Positions 35,801-46,777 of a stretch of 64,000 nt of DNA are shown here, one piece after another. The DNA comes from Trema orientale. Its lineage: Eukaryota; Streptophyta; Magnoliopsida; Rosales; Cannabaceae. The stretch is taken from NCBI GenBank assembly GCA_002914845.1, contig JXTC01000038.1:1315027-1379026 (forward strand). The letters run 5' to 3'. The translations under genes and the position numbers were made by a program. The notes under the pieces are model-generated. The model saw only the letters and a list, made by a program, of their open reading frames with translations, searched no databases and was not told the DNA's origin. Numbering within the stretch: position 1 is the stretch's first letter; each line of letters starts with the position of its first letter.

Positions 35801-36440
35801 CAAACGCACCCTAAATTTTTCATCAAATCTAACTCTAAGATTACATGAATGATTGAATACAATTTCCAAAGCATAATGTCTTTAACTATAATTCAGTGTA
35901 TGAAACTCATTCAAGCACACACAAGAAATCTGTAATAGTAATGACCCATCGAAAATCACAATTCAATAAACCATAATTCTAAATACGTACCTTCTTCATG
36001 AAGTAGCCAATGTTGTCATCCCAGTCCGTCCCCCGAACCCTCGGCGGCGAGGCCGAGGCCAGACCGGCCCGATCGGAGCTTTCCATCAGCTCAACTTTAA
36101 CCTCTTCCGGCGCCACGACATACGGCGACTCAACATTCTGGTCTTTCTTCATCTTCTTGCAAGCAAATCCATTTCTCTTGGCACCCCAATCACTGTCTTT
36201 CCTCTTAGTCTCTTCATTTCCACTCGGCAAACACTCCGGCGAGCCGTCGTCGCCGCCGACCTTGAAGTTATTCGGCAAGGAGCGCCTCGCCGGAGGGAGG
36301 CGGCCCCTCGAAGTGGGCCGAGCCGGCAATGCCGGCGGCAAGTCCTTCGGCTTCTCCTCCTCATCTCTCCGCCGGAGCGAATCCAACATCTCCTCTAACG
36401 AGCTCCGAACTATCAACGACGGCGACGCCGACAACATCAT
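26894..36440 (-). CDS. class VIII myosin heavy chain (ATM2-like), 24 exons, about 1,223 aa
   Basis: Exons (complement): 35991-36440, 35318-35419, 35090-35233, 34812-34962, 34635-34662, 34337-34505, 34098-34161, 33962-33975, 33783-33867, 33047-33150, 32772-32910, 32231-32349, 31984-32136, 31764-31853, 31381-31458, 31119-31277, 30701-30904, 30049-30254, 29753-29888, 29422-29540, 28970-29097, 28768-28883, 28016-28243, 26894-27379. The sum is 3,672 nt, fully in frame. Domains: a 150-aa Pro/Arg-rich N-terminal extension (MMLSASPSL.., [20 protein letters not shown]), SH3-like part, motor with P-loop [12 protein letters not shown], switch [16 protein letters not shown] and switch II DIYGFES, IQ region ([23 protein letters not shown]), a short coiled coil ([20 protein letters not shown]) and a tail ending [12 protein letters not shown]. 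Text and length match plant class VIII, closest as remembered to Arabidopsis ATM2; these act at plasmodesmata, endosomes and the new cell wall. Oddities: HFICCIKPN for the usual HFIRCIKPN, SCRVLEV for CCGVLEV, HSAGE for HYAGE. The donor of exon 20 is uncertain (GTTAAA, chosen for frame). Confidence 0.95.
29411..29540 (-). other. uncertain exon 20 end in the myosin neck
   Basis: The exon encodes [20 protein letters not shown] and [20 protein letters not shown], the first IQ motif. The stronger-looking donor (TCAC/GTAACA, exon end 29411) breaks the frame with the next exon; the weaker one (AAAAC/GTTAAA, exon end 29422) keeps it. Related proteins have about a dozen more residues here (text like LQSYIRGENARR). 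No exon for them is visible in 29098-29410, so part of the second IQ motif may be lost. Confidence 0.5.
33962..33975 (-). other. 14-nt microexon of the myosin gene
   Basis: The exon supplies the last two bases of a Phe codon plus codons for F-L-E-K, restoring the motor text QTFFLEKSRVVQ. It has an AG acceptor (33976-33977) and a GTAATT donor (33960-33961). Without it the motor frame breaks, so splicing must recognise 14 nt. Confidence 0.85.
34291..34325. repeat. (AC)n(GA)n compound microsatellite in a myosin intron
   Basis: About nine AC units followed by about eight GA units, 12 bp from exon 6. Likely variable in length between individuals. Confidence 0.9.
34968..35031. repeat. 31-bp perfect tandem duplication in myosin intron 3
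   Basis: The block AGAATAAACAAAAGAACTTT plus CAAATGGGGA occurs twice in a row, starting 6 bp from the acceptor of exon 4. Confidence 0.85.
35653..35811. mobile_element. Tourist-like (PIF/Harbinger) MITE, 159-bp near-perfect hairpin in myosin intron 1
   Basis: The element starts GGGTGCGTTTGGTATAGGAT and ends with its reverse complement ATCCTATACCAAACGCACCC. The two arms are about 77 bp long and differ at only one place (GTTGGAAGG against CCTTCTAAC), with a 4-5-bp loop. The flanks are TAA on both sides (35650-35652 and 35812-35814), the 3-bp target preferred by PIF/Harbinger transposases. Such tight pairing means a recent copy; an RNA reading through it would fold into a long hairpin. Confidence 0.92.
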
Positions 36441-36960
36441 TTTTTTTTTTTCCAAAATCTGAGAATTCAAATTCCGAAACGTTTCACCCAAAAACAACAC
36501 AACACAAAAACCCCTTCAAATTCCAGCTCTCACTCCGAAAACCAAGATTCGGAAAACCCTAACTCCGAAACAGAGCATCGGAAAGGGAAACACAGGGGGG
36601 CTAATTTCTCCAACTCTTTCATCCGGTTTCTATAAAAAAAAAATAAAAAGGAAAGTGGAAAAGAGAAAACTAAAAACGATCCAAAAACGCGAATTCTGAA
36701 TCTCTTTTCTTTGCTTTTTTTGGGTTTCTAATTTCGCAAAAAAATAATTTCAGAAAACGAATTCCGAAACTGCATTTGCTAAACCGAGGTAGAAGAATTT
36801 TTCTTTCCTTTCGAGAAATGAGATAGTGAAGAGAAAGCGTGAGTTACGAGGCTGAAACTGAAGGTTGTTGAGAAAACCAAACAGAGAAGAGAAGAGAAGA
36901 GAAGAGAAGAGAAGAGAGCTTGTTTTTATGAAAACGAAAACTTAAAAAAAAAAAAAAAAA
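36441..36960 (-). promoter_or_regulatory. 5' leader and promoter side of the myosin gene, with GAAGA repeats
   Basis: Several A-runs are followed at 36880-36918 by about seven AGAGA/AGAAG pentamers (CTTCTCTTCTC on the coding strand). CT-rich repeats are common in plant 5' leaders and may shape transcript start use. The start codon at 36438-36440 was chosen because MMLSASPS matches the class VIII N terminus; an upstream in-frame ATG exists but adds unmatched residues. Confidence 0.55.
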
Positions 36961-39309
36961 GTCGGAAAACAAAAATTTGGAACTTACTTTCCGTTTTTGG
37001 GTGGGGATTTGTTGTTGCTTCAAGCTTTTTATTTCTTTCTTTCTCTGTCCTTATTTTTCTATTTTAATTTTAGGTTTCTGAAATTCAAATTTTCAGGTAG
37101 GTGGAGGCTAATGCTTTTTCAATATATTCGTTTCTTGAGAAAACCGTTTGGATCTGATAAGAAAGAAAAAAAAAAATGGATAAAATGAATAAATAAATAA
37201 TTAAATCGAATTTAAAGTAAATTTGAAACAAACATGAGCTGGGAGTAACATAAGTGGAACACTTGGTTTAGGACCTGACATAACGAGCAGAGAGAGGTGT
37301 GCATTGGACAAAAGTGGAGTTTTTGGATTAGCACGGATATTTTGAGGAAATTACAATTTAGGTATTCTATTTTTGAATTCTTGTTGAAATCCCATCTATA
37401 CCCTTTGAGTTTTTCTACTCTCTTTTTTTTCTTATAATAATTTTCATATTTTAATTGTTTTATTTTAGATGGATGCCAGGGTGAGAAATGTGAAAAGCAT
37501 TTTTTTTTTTGTTAATGTTAGAGAAACAAAAAGACAAAATATTTGTTGTAAGTTTTAAATTGCTTTGAATTTACAACTCAACAAACTCCCTAATATGAAT
37601 GTCTAAGTTGTTTTTTTCTTAAATCTATTTGTAATTGCATTGAGTGTTGTAACGTTTTGCCACCCTAGCTACAGAAATGCAATTTCTAACATTTTGAAGA
37701 AGGTTGTTCATGTGATTAATGCCGCCAAAAAAAAAAAGGAGGTAATAATCTTAACCCAACTTAGACTTATTAGGTCAATGGAATATGCTAGTTTTGAATA
37801 TATATATATATATATGGTGAAGAGAATAAGATACTAAGAATAATAATATAAACAGGGTAACATATCAAATTTTATTTATTTTGAATACACTAATCTAGGC
37901 CTGAAAATTAGCTAGTCTATTAATGATTAAAGATTTTATATTAATGTGGGTTAATTTTTCATATATATTGATATGTATACTTAAAATTGTCGTAATTATA
38001 TTTCTCAGAAAGAAGTAAATGATGTAATTACTTCGGTTATACATCTAAAATGGTAGAATCTCCATTAAAAAACTTGGGCAACTTCAAAGTATTCTTAAAG
38101 CATGTCATCTTTTAGCTCATGAAGTCACAATTAATTAACTTTTACACCAAGCATGTATTAGTTTAAGGTTTCAAAGTTAATTATTAAAATCTTAACTTGC
38201 ATGCCCTTACAAGATAATCAAATGTCGTTTTTTATAGCCTCTAAATCTTGTGGTGCTCACTGCTCATACTCAAATGGGCCAGATAAAGTACAGTAGTTTG
38301 GTCCCTCAATAATTACACTCCAAAAGATAAGCACTACATTTCTTTTATATTCAATGGCAAATTTGAAGATAACCTCAAAACTAGGGTTATATGTTGATTT
38401 TCAATAATATAGGTTGAAAATGATGGAGAACAAAATTGCGACTGGTACTGGCTCCAGTTTTTTTCAATTGTTGGAGCCACAAAATTGAATTTAAATTATG
38501 AATAGAACTTCTCAAGTTTTTTAAATATGAATGAATATGACTTGAAAGTGTCGCATATCCATTAAAAATATAAAGTCAAAGGTTGATGAACGTGGCCTCG
38601 TATTAATGGAGGGAAGATTTAAACCAGAGAACCACAATTGACTATATTAACGCTTCAACTATTATACAGAGCTGCATATTAGTGTTCCTAAAAGTAGTGC
38701 TTGAAAAACAAAAACAAAAACAAAAAAACAATGACAAAAACAAAAAAAGAATAAGCTAATAATTGTTGAGAAAAAATATAATTGAGTTGAGTTTTTCTCT
38801 TAGCCAATTTAAATTCTTTTTTATTCAAATTTACCTTTATATTAATAGTAAATATACTAATAGTAATGAAAGTAATTGGAATTAAATTGCTGATGAATTG
38901 GAACGAAAAGTAAATGATATTGGAATTTAATGATTCACTTGTTATATTTCCCAACTGTAATTGGAATTAGAAAGATATTTCCAATGTTACTAAATTAAGA
39001 AATATGAATTAAAGTAAGTTATTACAAAATATCTTTTTATTTGCTTAGTCATACATAAACAATAAGAGGGATAAGATAGAGGTATTCAAATAATATAAAC
39101 ATAATTAAAATTAAATAAATTAGTAGATTAAAAATTACTTACCATGAATTGGACTCAATTCTCGTTCCCTCTTTCATTATTTGTGGTATGGCCCATAAAA
39201 ATTAAATTCATGCAAGCAAGTAAAAGTATTAATTAATTTAGAAATAGTAGACATAATTTAGTGGTAATCATATTTCATCTCAAAATGAAGAATCATGAGT
39301 TCAAATCTC

Positions 39310-39840
39310 TATTCTTCTAAGTAAAATATAGAGAAATTTACACCTAATACTCATTTTTATAACTTATTTTAATAAATACCTTTTTTAATTTTTCTTTCAA
39401 AAATATCCATTTTTATAGTCCACATTTCATATGCAAAATATAAGTAATCCACATTTATAATATAATTTTTATCTATGAGATACATATTTCATGTGTAAAT
39501 ATGAATGGTATACATTTACAATGTAAATATTTACCACGATTTATATTTTTCATTATAAATTTAATCTATGATATATATTTTAAAATGTGTGCCAATTTTT
39601 AGTGTAATTTTTATTCATAAAATGTAGACCACGGTATACATTTAATGCATGAAATATATACTATATATTTCATGCATTGTGGTCTACATTTTATGAATAA
39701 ATACATGAAATATATACTATAGTATATATTTCATGTGTAAAACAGTGATGGTCCATATTTCTCCAAAAATGGGTATTTATGAAATAAAAATAAAAACGAG
39801 TATTTATGGAAATATAGTTTTAAAAATGGGTATTTACGAA
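39310..39840. mobile_element. degenerate inverted-repeat element with internal palindromes
   Basis: The left side (AATACTCATTTTTATAAC..AATAAATACC..AAAAATATCCATTTTTAT) and the right side (AAAAATGGGTATTTATG..ACGAGTATTTATGG..AAAAATGGGTATTTACG) pair loosely in inverted orientation. Near 39605-39740 are tighter palindromes built of ATGAAATATATACTATATAT and GTAGACCAC/GTGGTCTAC. No target duplication was found. Probably an old MITE or foldback. Confidence 0.5.
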
Positions 39841-40054
39841 CTTTTTTCTAAAATATATATAATCTAGAATTTACAAATTTTCTAATTAAGTTAATTTATG
39901 TTTAAATGTGTTTATTTTTTATTATACGGGAAGTAAAATCTACAAAATTGCCCTCAAAGAAAATCCAGGAAAATTACAAAATTTATTAATTTTTTTAGAA
40001 AAATTGCTTACTTTCATATTGGACATTTAAAATTGGCCGAGACAATAGAAAACA

Positions 40055-40056
<2 letters not shown>

Positions 40057-40092
<36 letters not shown>
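40057..40092. repeat. (TAA)n microsatellite
   Basis: About a dozen uninterrupted AAT/TAA units. Confidence 0.9.
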
Positions 40093-40094
<2 letters not shown>

Positions 40095-43000
40095 GAATTA
40101 ATAAATAAAAATTGAGAGGAGAACTTGAAAAATTGGTACGTGGGCAAACTTGTATTTATAAGTTGAACGTACAGGCTGATACTTCAATTGAAATACACCA
40201 TATAGTCTAAAGATATACCATATAGGAATAATATTTAATTATAACGGTAACGTGGCCCCCTCAAAATTCTAATGAGCAATCAAGGGAAAAGGGCAAAGGG
40301 AAATGGATCAAGTCAATAACAATTTTGCACCAAAATCCAAATGTGTCCCAACGACACCACCTAATCCTTGTCTGTTGGAACTTAATGCTTGTTGTCACTT
40401 TTTAATGCCAAATCTTTCTTTATGATTCAAAATTTGTGACCCCGTTTAATTAATTTATTTTATTCTCCAGAAAAAAAAAAAAAAACCTTTGTGACCCATT
40501 TTCCAGAAAGTTAATTGGTTAAAAATATATATTTGTAAAAAGATATATATTTTTAATTTATTTATAAAATAATCCTTTTTGACAAATATACTCAACTACA
40601 TACTTGACTGTACTCAATACTACATTCGCTCAATACTATACTCCATATACATACTATTTTACAAAGAGTTTTAAAATTTATATCTTTGTTTAAAACTCAC
40701 TTTCAATTAGTTTATTCTCCAAAATTTGGTGGCACCACCAGTCCAATGGTCCATAGTACAATTGTGTCCTAGGGACTAATATATGAGATTGTAGTATTAG
40801 CATTTACGGTGAAAATGAACATTTTTCTTTACAATGTAAGAGAACCGAAAAAAAAAGGAAAAAGAAAAGAAAAATCAGAAAATTTACCCTATGTGTTCAC
40901 CGAACAAAAATAGCATGTCATAATGTGTCATGTGGTTCCAAAATTTTGCAGGATAATGATGATCATGTCTCTTATATATTTTATATAGTAGCTTATATAT
41001 GTATATAATTAGTACTAATTAACACTAGTAGGGTTCAACATTTTTATTATATACATACGCAATAATAAACAAGCAAGTTCACATACATGCATATGCAATC
41101 AAAAGGGTCCACAATGCAATGCTTTTGAGAATGAGTAAGTTTTATAATCAGTAAGATAATCCTTGACTCATCGCTATGCTAATAAGCTAAAAATATTCTT
41201 AGGACCATTGAATGTCATGCCATTATACTATGGTCGTCCTTTAAAATAACGTTCCCAAGTTCAACTCGATTGCTTACATTTATATAATAATAAACAAATT
41301 TCTAACAAACTATTGAAAAATACACTAGCTCAGAATTTAAATGAATTAGTTAATTTAATACAGCCCATTACCACCTTTTCATGCGAATATCATACACTTT
41401 TTCTACTAAAGTTGATGTATGAAAAAGAAAAAGATCATGGTTTTGCTCATACATTCCACACGAATTGATAGTTCCAAAAACTCGAAATTGTGACCAGGTT
41501 TTGTTAGCATCGACGAGTTATAGATTGAGCTATTATGATGGAATTGGATGTAACAAAGTCAGATGAGACCTCTGGATTAGAACCCGGGGGGAAAAAAAAA
41601 AGAGTGACAAAAAAGAAGAAAAAAGAGACATAAAGATTTGGGACAATGTCCCCTAAATGGAACCCATGGGAGAGCAACAAGCTTTAGCTTTGTCTAGAAT
41701 ATGATTATTAGTTTACCTAATATTCCGGAGGTAATTAGCTCTTAAAGTCTACAAAGTATTTTCTTTTTTCATGGGATGCAATTATAACCCTTTTAGCAAC
41801 AATCTAATAATAACTGCACGCCCTAGTTCTATAATTTCCTCCCCTTGAAATCGTGATTGGTCAAACAAAATGCCCTTTAATTCATGTCAAGCATCCATGA
41901 TTTTAAATTAGCACAAAAGAGTTGGGTTTCTTACTTTCTTATGTAAAGATACTTATGCCCTTTAATGCATGTCAAGTATGCATAATTTTATATCTGCACA
42001 AAAGGTTGGGGGTTTTCTTATGCAGGGGAGAACTATCCCTACTACATGCTTGTGAACATTAAATTCTGTCAAAAATATGACATTTTAGAGACATTATGTA
42101 AAAAGGGGGGAAAAAAATTGATATGTCATGGCGTGGGAAGTAAAGATTTTACTCACATTGGTTAGAAAGAGAGTTGTTGTGTTTAAAGGAGTACTTCTAC
42201 ACCACCAAAGAGTTTATTAACTTTTTGAATAGGTAGTTGATTTGTTCCCAATTAACAAAATAAATAAATAAATAGAAATTTTGATCCTAATGTCTTTAGA
42301 GAATCTTGGAGCAAGGATGAATTGTTGATATAAAAGTTAGTAAGATAAACTCTTAATGTTATGATAAAGCTTGTGATCATAATTAACTTGAGTAAGTTTC
42401 ATAGGTATGATCACTAAAAGGAGATAGAGGGAATGGAGTAGGTATTACTTTTACATTAGGGCATGTGTGAAAGCCAATGAATTGTGGATGTTGCTCTTCT
42501 TTTTTTCTTTTCTTTTCTTTTTTTTTTTAATTTGCCCCTGTCATGTGCTAAGATGCTTTTTAATCATTAGTGGGAGAAAAATAAAGTTCTGACAAATTAT
42601 TGTAGCATGTATGGTAGAAGGAACAGAATGTTAATTTTGGCACAAAAAGAGGTTGCAGGGTACTCTGTTTGTTGGCTCCTCCATACTACACTCAGCTTTG
42701 AGTAGTCACCAAGTTAAAAAGGACACGGTTAGACACCAACCCATAAAGATATAGATAAATTAGTAAAAGAATGTTCACACTTTGAGGCAGTTTTCTGATA
42801 AAAGTAGACAACAAATGAAGCAGGGTCTCAATCCAAGTAGTCCTTAAGTTCACCATAGGGCATATTCCATAGACTCCATACTCTTTATCTGAGAGAAACA
42901 TTGAATAATACTATAGAGAGAAATACTAAAGACACGCATGTATGTCTTCATGGATTCCACCATAAGATCAGTCAAAATTCTAAGGTCGTTTATCGATTGA

Positions 43001-44052
43001 TGTTAATGTGATAATCCATGCCTATTTCACTATTATTTGGCCTACACCATTAGTAACAAGATAATGTTAAATGCCTCGAAGGTTTTCATATTGCAGTGAC
43101 CATATTTGTTATTGGTGTATACAATTCATGTGACAGTGTCACGCAATAAAAAATAATAGTACAAAATTCATGTACTCAGTACACTCGTATTTTTCCAACG
43201 ATTTTAGGACCCATAATAAATAGTGGCAATAAACATAATTATTGAAGTAGATTGTTGACCTCCCTTAAATACAAACTTGCTTCATGAAATGCAATCATCT
43301 CCTAGTACCATAGTGAAGGAATGAAGCAAGCACATGGTCTAGTTACTCCTATAATTGGTGATATCTGGGCATGGAGCCCATGTTATATAACCCACTATCA
43401 TTAATTCCATTGCTCAAACAAAACAAGAAGAAAGAGTTTTCCAGCTAACAAAATAAGTCATGGCCCATTGGATTAACATTTAATACAAATGATTGATGAT
43501 AGGTAAGGAGTTCTCACTTCTCGGGGGCCCATTTCCGAAATCAAGCCGTTAATTGCCAAAAAGAAAACGATCAAATTTGTCAATTTCATTAATTCTTATC
43601 AGTCAAAAAGTTGAGGGAGGTGCTGCTCCTTTTGGACAACAATAATTCTTGACCATGGCCCATCTTATCTTTGCCTTGCCATTATCAATTCTGATACCTA
43701 ATTTGCATAGTGCTATATTGCTGGGACAATGGCTTGGTCTTATCACTTCCTTTAGCCAAAAAAAAGATGCTTAGTTTATGCAATACTTGAGTCTGCACTG
43801 TCTAGTGGGAAATTGTAGTAACATGAATTAATGGCTGATTCTATGATAGTACTAGAATTTCAGGAATTTGCATGTCCATTTTCTTTTAAGCAATTATAGT
43901 ATTGTGATAGGTATGAGCTTAGGCTTAATATGTTATTTCACTTTTCCTTTTTCACTTGGATTATTTTTTTCAAAAGTTTCTTTTTTCTTTTTCTTTTTTG
44001 CCAAATTAATATTGTAAAGTTGAAAGAGTTATTTGCAAAATAAAAAAAAAAA

Positions 44053-44223
44053 GAGATGGCTACGGTAGGGGCGTCCCTACGTAGGGTCATGCCTTAATTA
44101 TCGTTGGATGGGAATATGTGGAGAATAACGGGAATCTGTGGAGAATCTATTTATATACAGATTCCCATCCAACGGTGAATAGACAGGGCCCTACGTAGGG
44201 GCGCCCCTACTGTAGACGCGCCC
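44053..44223 (-). mobile_element. MULE-type MITE, 171 bp (copy 2, inverted relative to copy 1)
   Basis: This is the reverse complement of the element at 25875-26045, same length and over 90% alike by eye. Its ends read GAGATGGCTACGGTAGGGGC and, at the far side, the complement of GGGCGCGTCTACAGTAGGGG. Both flanks are nine A residues, which fits a 9-bp target duplication but carries little weight in a poly(A) setting. Confidence 0.9.
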
Positions 44224-44923
44224 AAAAAAAAAAATATCTTGAAGTATAACTTTCGTACAAATTTAACTTTGTTTTTAGCTTGTGCAAAATCATTGCATTC
44301 ACGTTTCAAATCTCTGCAAATTTGTATATTTTGCATATAAATTGACTATCAAATTTTTTACTAAATATGGAATCTTAATTAAGGATATCTTATTTCTGCT
44401 AACTAACATAATAAATCTATTGGAAATAGCTTAAAATAATTTGCACAAGTCACCCAATTTGTACATTCAAATTTACAGAGATTTGAAATGTGAAGATATA
44501 ATTTTGCACAAACCAAAAAATATGTTTAAAATTACAGAAATAACATACTTCAGGTACTTTTTGCAGTTATTACAAAGTTGAAATGACATAACTAAATTGA
44601 CTAATAACATTAATTAAACTTAGTAGTTAAAGGTCCAGTGTTTTTAATCTTTGGAGTTAAGGACTTAGTCTTTGAGGTTTTTTTTTTTTTGGTTAAAAAG
44701 TCTTTGAGGTTAGTTTACCTTGGAAAAGTAATTAGCCCTTTCCCCCATTAGGAATCTAGGATTTGCCAAGCAATAAAATACCCCTTTTCTCCATTTGGAA
44801 AGGCAACGCTAGGCCATTGCAGTGCAAGAATACTAATCAATGGTTTCCAAGGTAATTCTAAAGTACGTGAATAATGTGATGGGGAAAAGTTTAAATTTCC
44901 ATTTTAAGCAAGGCAAAAGTAAG

Positions 44924-45040
44924 AAATTAACTTTACATGTTGTTTTTTCGTTTGTTTTTATTTTTTATATTTATTTTTTGAAATTAACTTTACATGTTGT
45001 TTTTTCGTTTGTTNTGGTAAAAAAAGAATACCCTTTGATT
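44924..45040. repeat. 57-bp tandem duplication containing the only ambiguous base (N at 45014)
   Basis: AAATTAACTTTACATGTTGT and the next bases occur at 44924 and again at 44981. The second copy runs into the single N of the window, so the repeat edge or copy number here may be an assembly product. Confidence 0.8.
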
Positions 45041-45199
45041 CTAATTACAATGACGTTAATTAAATCTGTAATTTGTGGGAAAAATTTGTGGATTCGAAAT
45101 CGAAAAAGTTATGGCCCCAATTTCTTCATTACCAAGAGAAGCTCAGATCCAATTAGAAGAACAACAAGCAAACTCAAGAGAAACAATTAACATCAAGGG

Positions 45200-45990
45200 T
45201 TTTTAATTAGTTCGACTAAGATTGCTCTTAGCCTGCATCCAAGAGGGCCTTGTCCAGTTAAAATCAGTCCATTAATGCAAATCATGGTCTGATTACAATC
45301 AAGGACTTATACATGAAATTGCAAGAAAACTCCCTTTGCTCCAATTTGTAGCCTCAACCTAGTCTACCTTGATGCATGTGGATTCAACTCAGCCAAGATT
45401 TCCTCTCGGCTTTAGACGCAAAGTTAGGCTACCCCTAACCAGCATGATCAAGACTCCCTCGGAATCGTTTCAACTTGAACTCCCTTCGAGTTGCATAGAA
45501 TCAAGCTTCTGCACTTGATCCTAGCTTGAATCCCTCACGCTGTACAATAAACAGACCAACAAACATGGGTGAAGAAAAATATAGAAGAAAATTTTCTTCT
45601 CTAAAGATGTACAAGCTCTCACACTCCTCTCTCAATCTTTCTCAGCGCAAGAGAGCCAAGTTGGTGTGATGCCTTTAGTTGTGCAAAGAGACAAAAACCG
45701 TTAAGCCCACGGTTTCTCACACGTGTGATCACATTGTAAACATAAGTAAGCACTCGTATTGAATTTACACAGTCTCGCTCACACGAGTGGTCGTCTTGCA
45801 AAATGGAGTCAGCGCGCGGAATAAAATATACTGAGGAGAAATAAGTCGTACCACGCATAAAGCGACCACACCAAGAGAAATTGTGACAACTACTGCTGAG
45901 TTTGTCAAAATAAAATACTTTACAGAAACTACGGTTGTGCTTGATAAATTCGATTGAGTGGCCTACTACATAACCCATGACTAATTAAGC
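45200..45990. other. unassigned island of higher GC, possibly an old element
   Basis: Base composition and texture differ from the AT-rich surroundings. The stretch holds CT-rich and hairpin-like pieces (ACACGTGTGATCACA; GCTCACACGAGTGGTCG) and no domain-like protein text. It could be a worn LTR piece on the minus strand or part of a Helitron; no ends or target duplication were found. Confidence 0.35.
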
Positions 45991-46419
45991 TATTTGTAGT
46001 TCTTGGAAGCTTTAACTCCAAAAATAAATGTAAAATTTTGGTAAATGATCCTAATGAAATTAAAGCTTCATTTGGATTCTGAATTTTTGGGGGGAAAGAA
46101 AAATAAATTACAAAGGATTCTATTTTTTCTTATTTGAATTCAAACAAAAAAAAAACAATAAAATTTTTTTTCAAGAAAAACAATAGTCAGATTTGATATC
46201 ATTTTTTAGTATATAGAACTTGAACACGTTAATTAGTGAAGTGAAAAATTTCAAAATAAAGTACTATAAAATTATAGGAAAAATATATATATATTTTTTT
46301 CCGTTTCACTTTTACCTCATAACTTTTTTCCTCCAAAATTGAGGTTCCAAAAAGAGCCCAAGAGGACGTCGAGGGTAATTTGAGGAAATCCAGAATGCAT
46401 GGACATTCTCTTTTATGAA

Positions 46420-46583
46420 GGCCCATCCGCCCATCCTTCCTCCCTTTGCACCGAATTTGGGCTAGAGATCAAATGGCCTAAATAGATGCCCAATAATAGC
46501 CCAAGCAGGTTGTGACTCGGAGCGTCTCAAAACGACATCCCCCTTGACGTCGCTGGCCGTACGTTAGGCCTTAGCTAGGGTTT
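46420..46583 (+). promoter_or_regulatory. site II motifs and telo-box upstream of the Lys-rich protein gene
   Basis: TAGGGTTTT at 46576-46584 is a telo-box (AAACCCTA reversed) about 75 bp before the ATG. Site II-like TGGGCY motifs lie at 46458-46463 and, reversed, at 46420-46425 and 46498-46503. This pairing is known from promoters of ribosomal-protein and other growth-linked plant genes. That it controls this gene is inference. Confidence 0.55.
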
Positions 46584-46653
46584 TATTTGCTCAGAGGCTC
46601 ACCTCTTTCCAGAGTTCCCAGGTTTCGCTTCCCAAATTCCGAGTCTCTTAACA

Positions 46654-46746
46654 ATGGCGAAAAACAGAAACAAGAAGAAAAGAGATAGTTCTGCTATGGA
46701 TATCACCGAAAATTTCGTCTCAGATCTCCCTCAAGGTATGTATTCA

Positions 46747-46777
<31 letters not shown>

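Larger units (their letters stand above)
36961..44043. other. long AT-rich intergenic stretch, no gene recognised
   Basis: About 7 kb without convincing exons on either strand; all frames are short and low in complexity. It holds a (TA)n run at about 37797-37816, a (TAA)n run at about 40057-40092, the palindromic repeat near 39310-39840, and otherwise unmarked AT-rich DNA. I looked for precursors of several well-known plant microRNAs by eye and saw none. Confidence 0.6.

Noticed and set aside
36010-36462. 150-codon + strand frame at the myosin 5' end
   Set aside because: Antisense shadow of GC-rich myosin exon 1.
44840-45190. 116-codon frame containing the N
   Set aside because: It is built on a tandem duplication and an ambiguous base, with no protein likeness.
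45619-45978. 119-codon minus frame in the GC-richer island
   Set aside because: Cys- and Ser-rich text without any recognisable domain, start context or splice partners.
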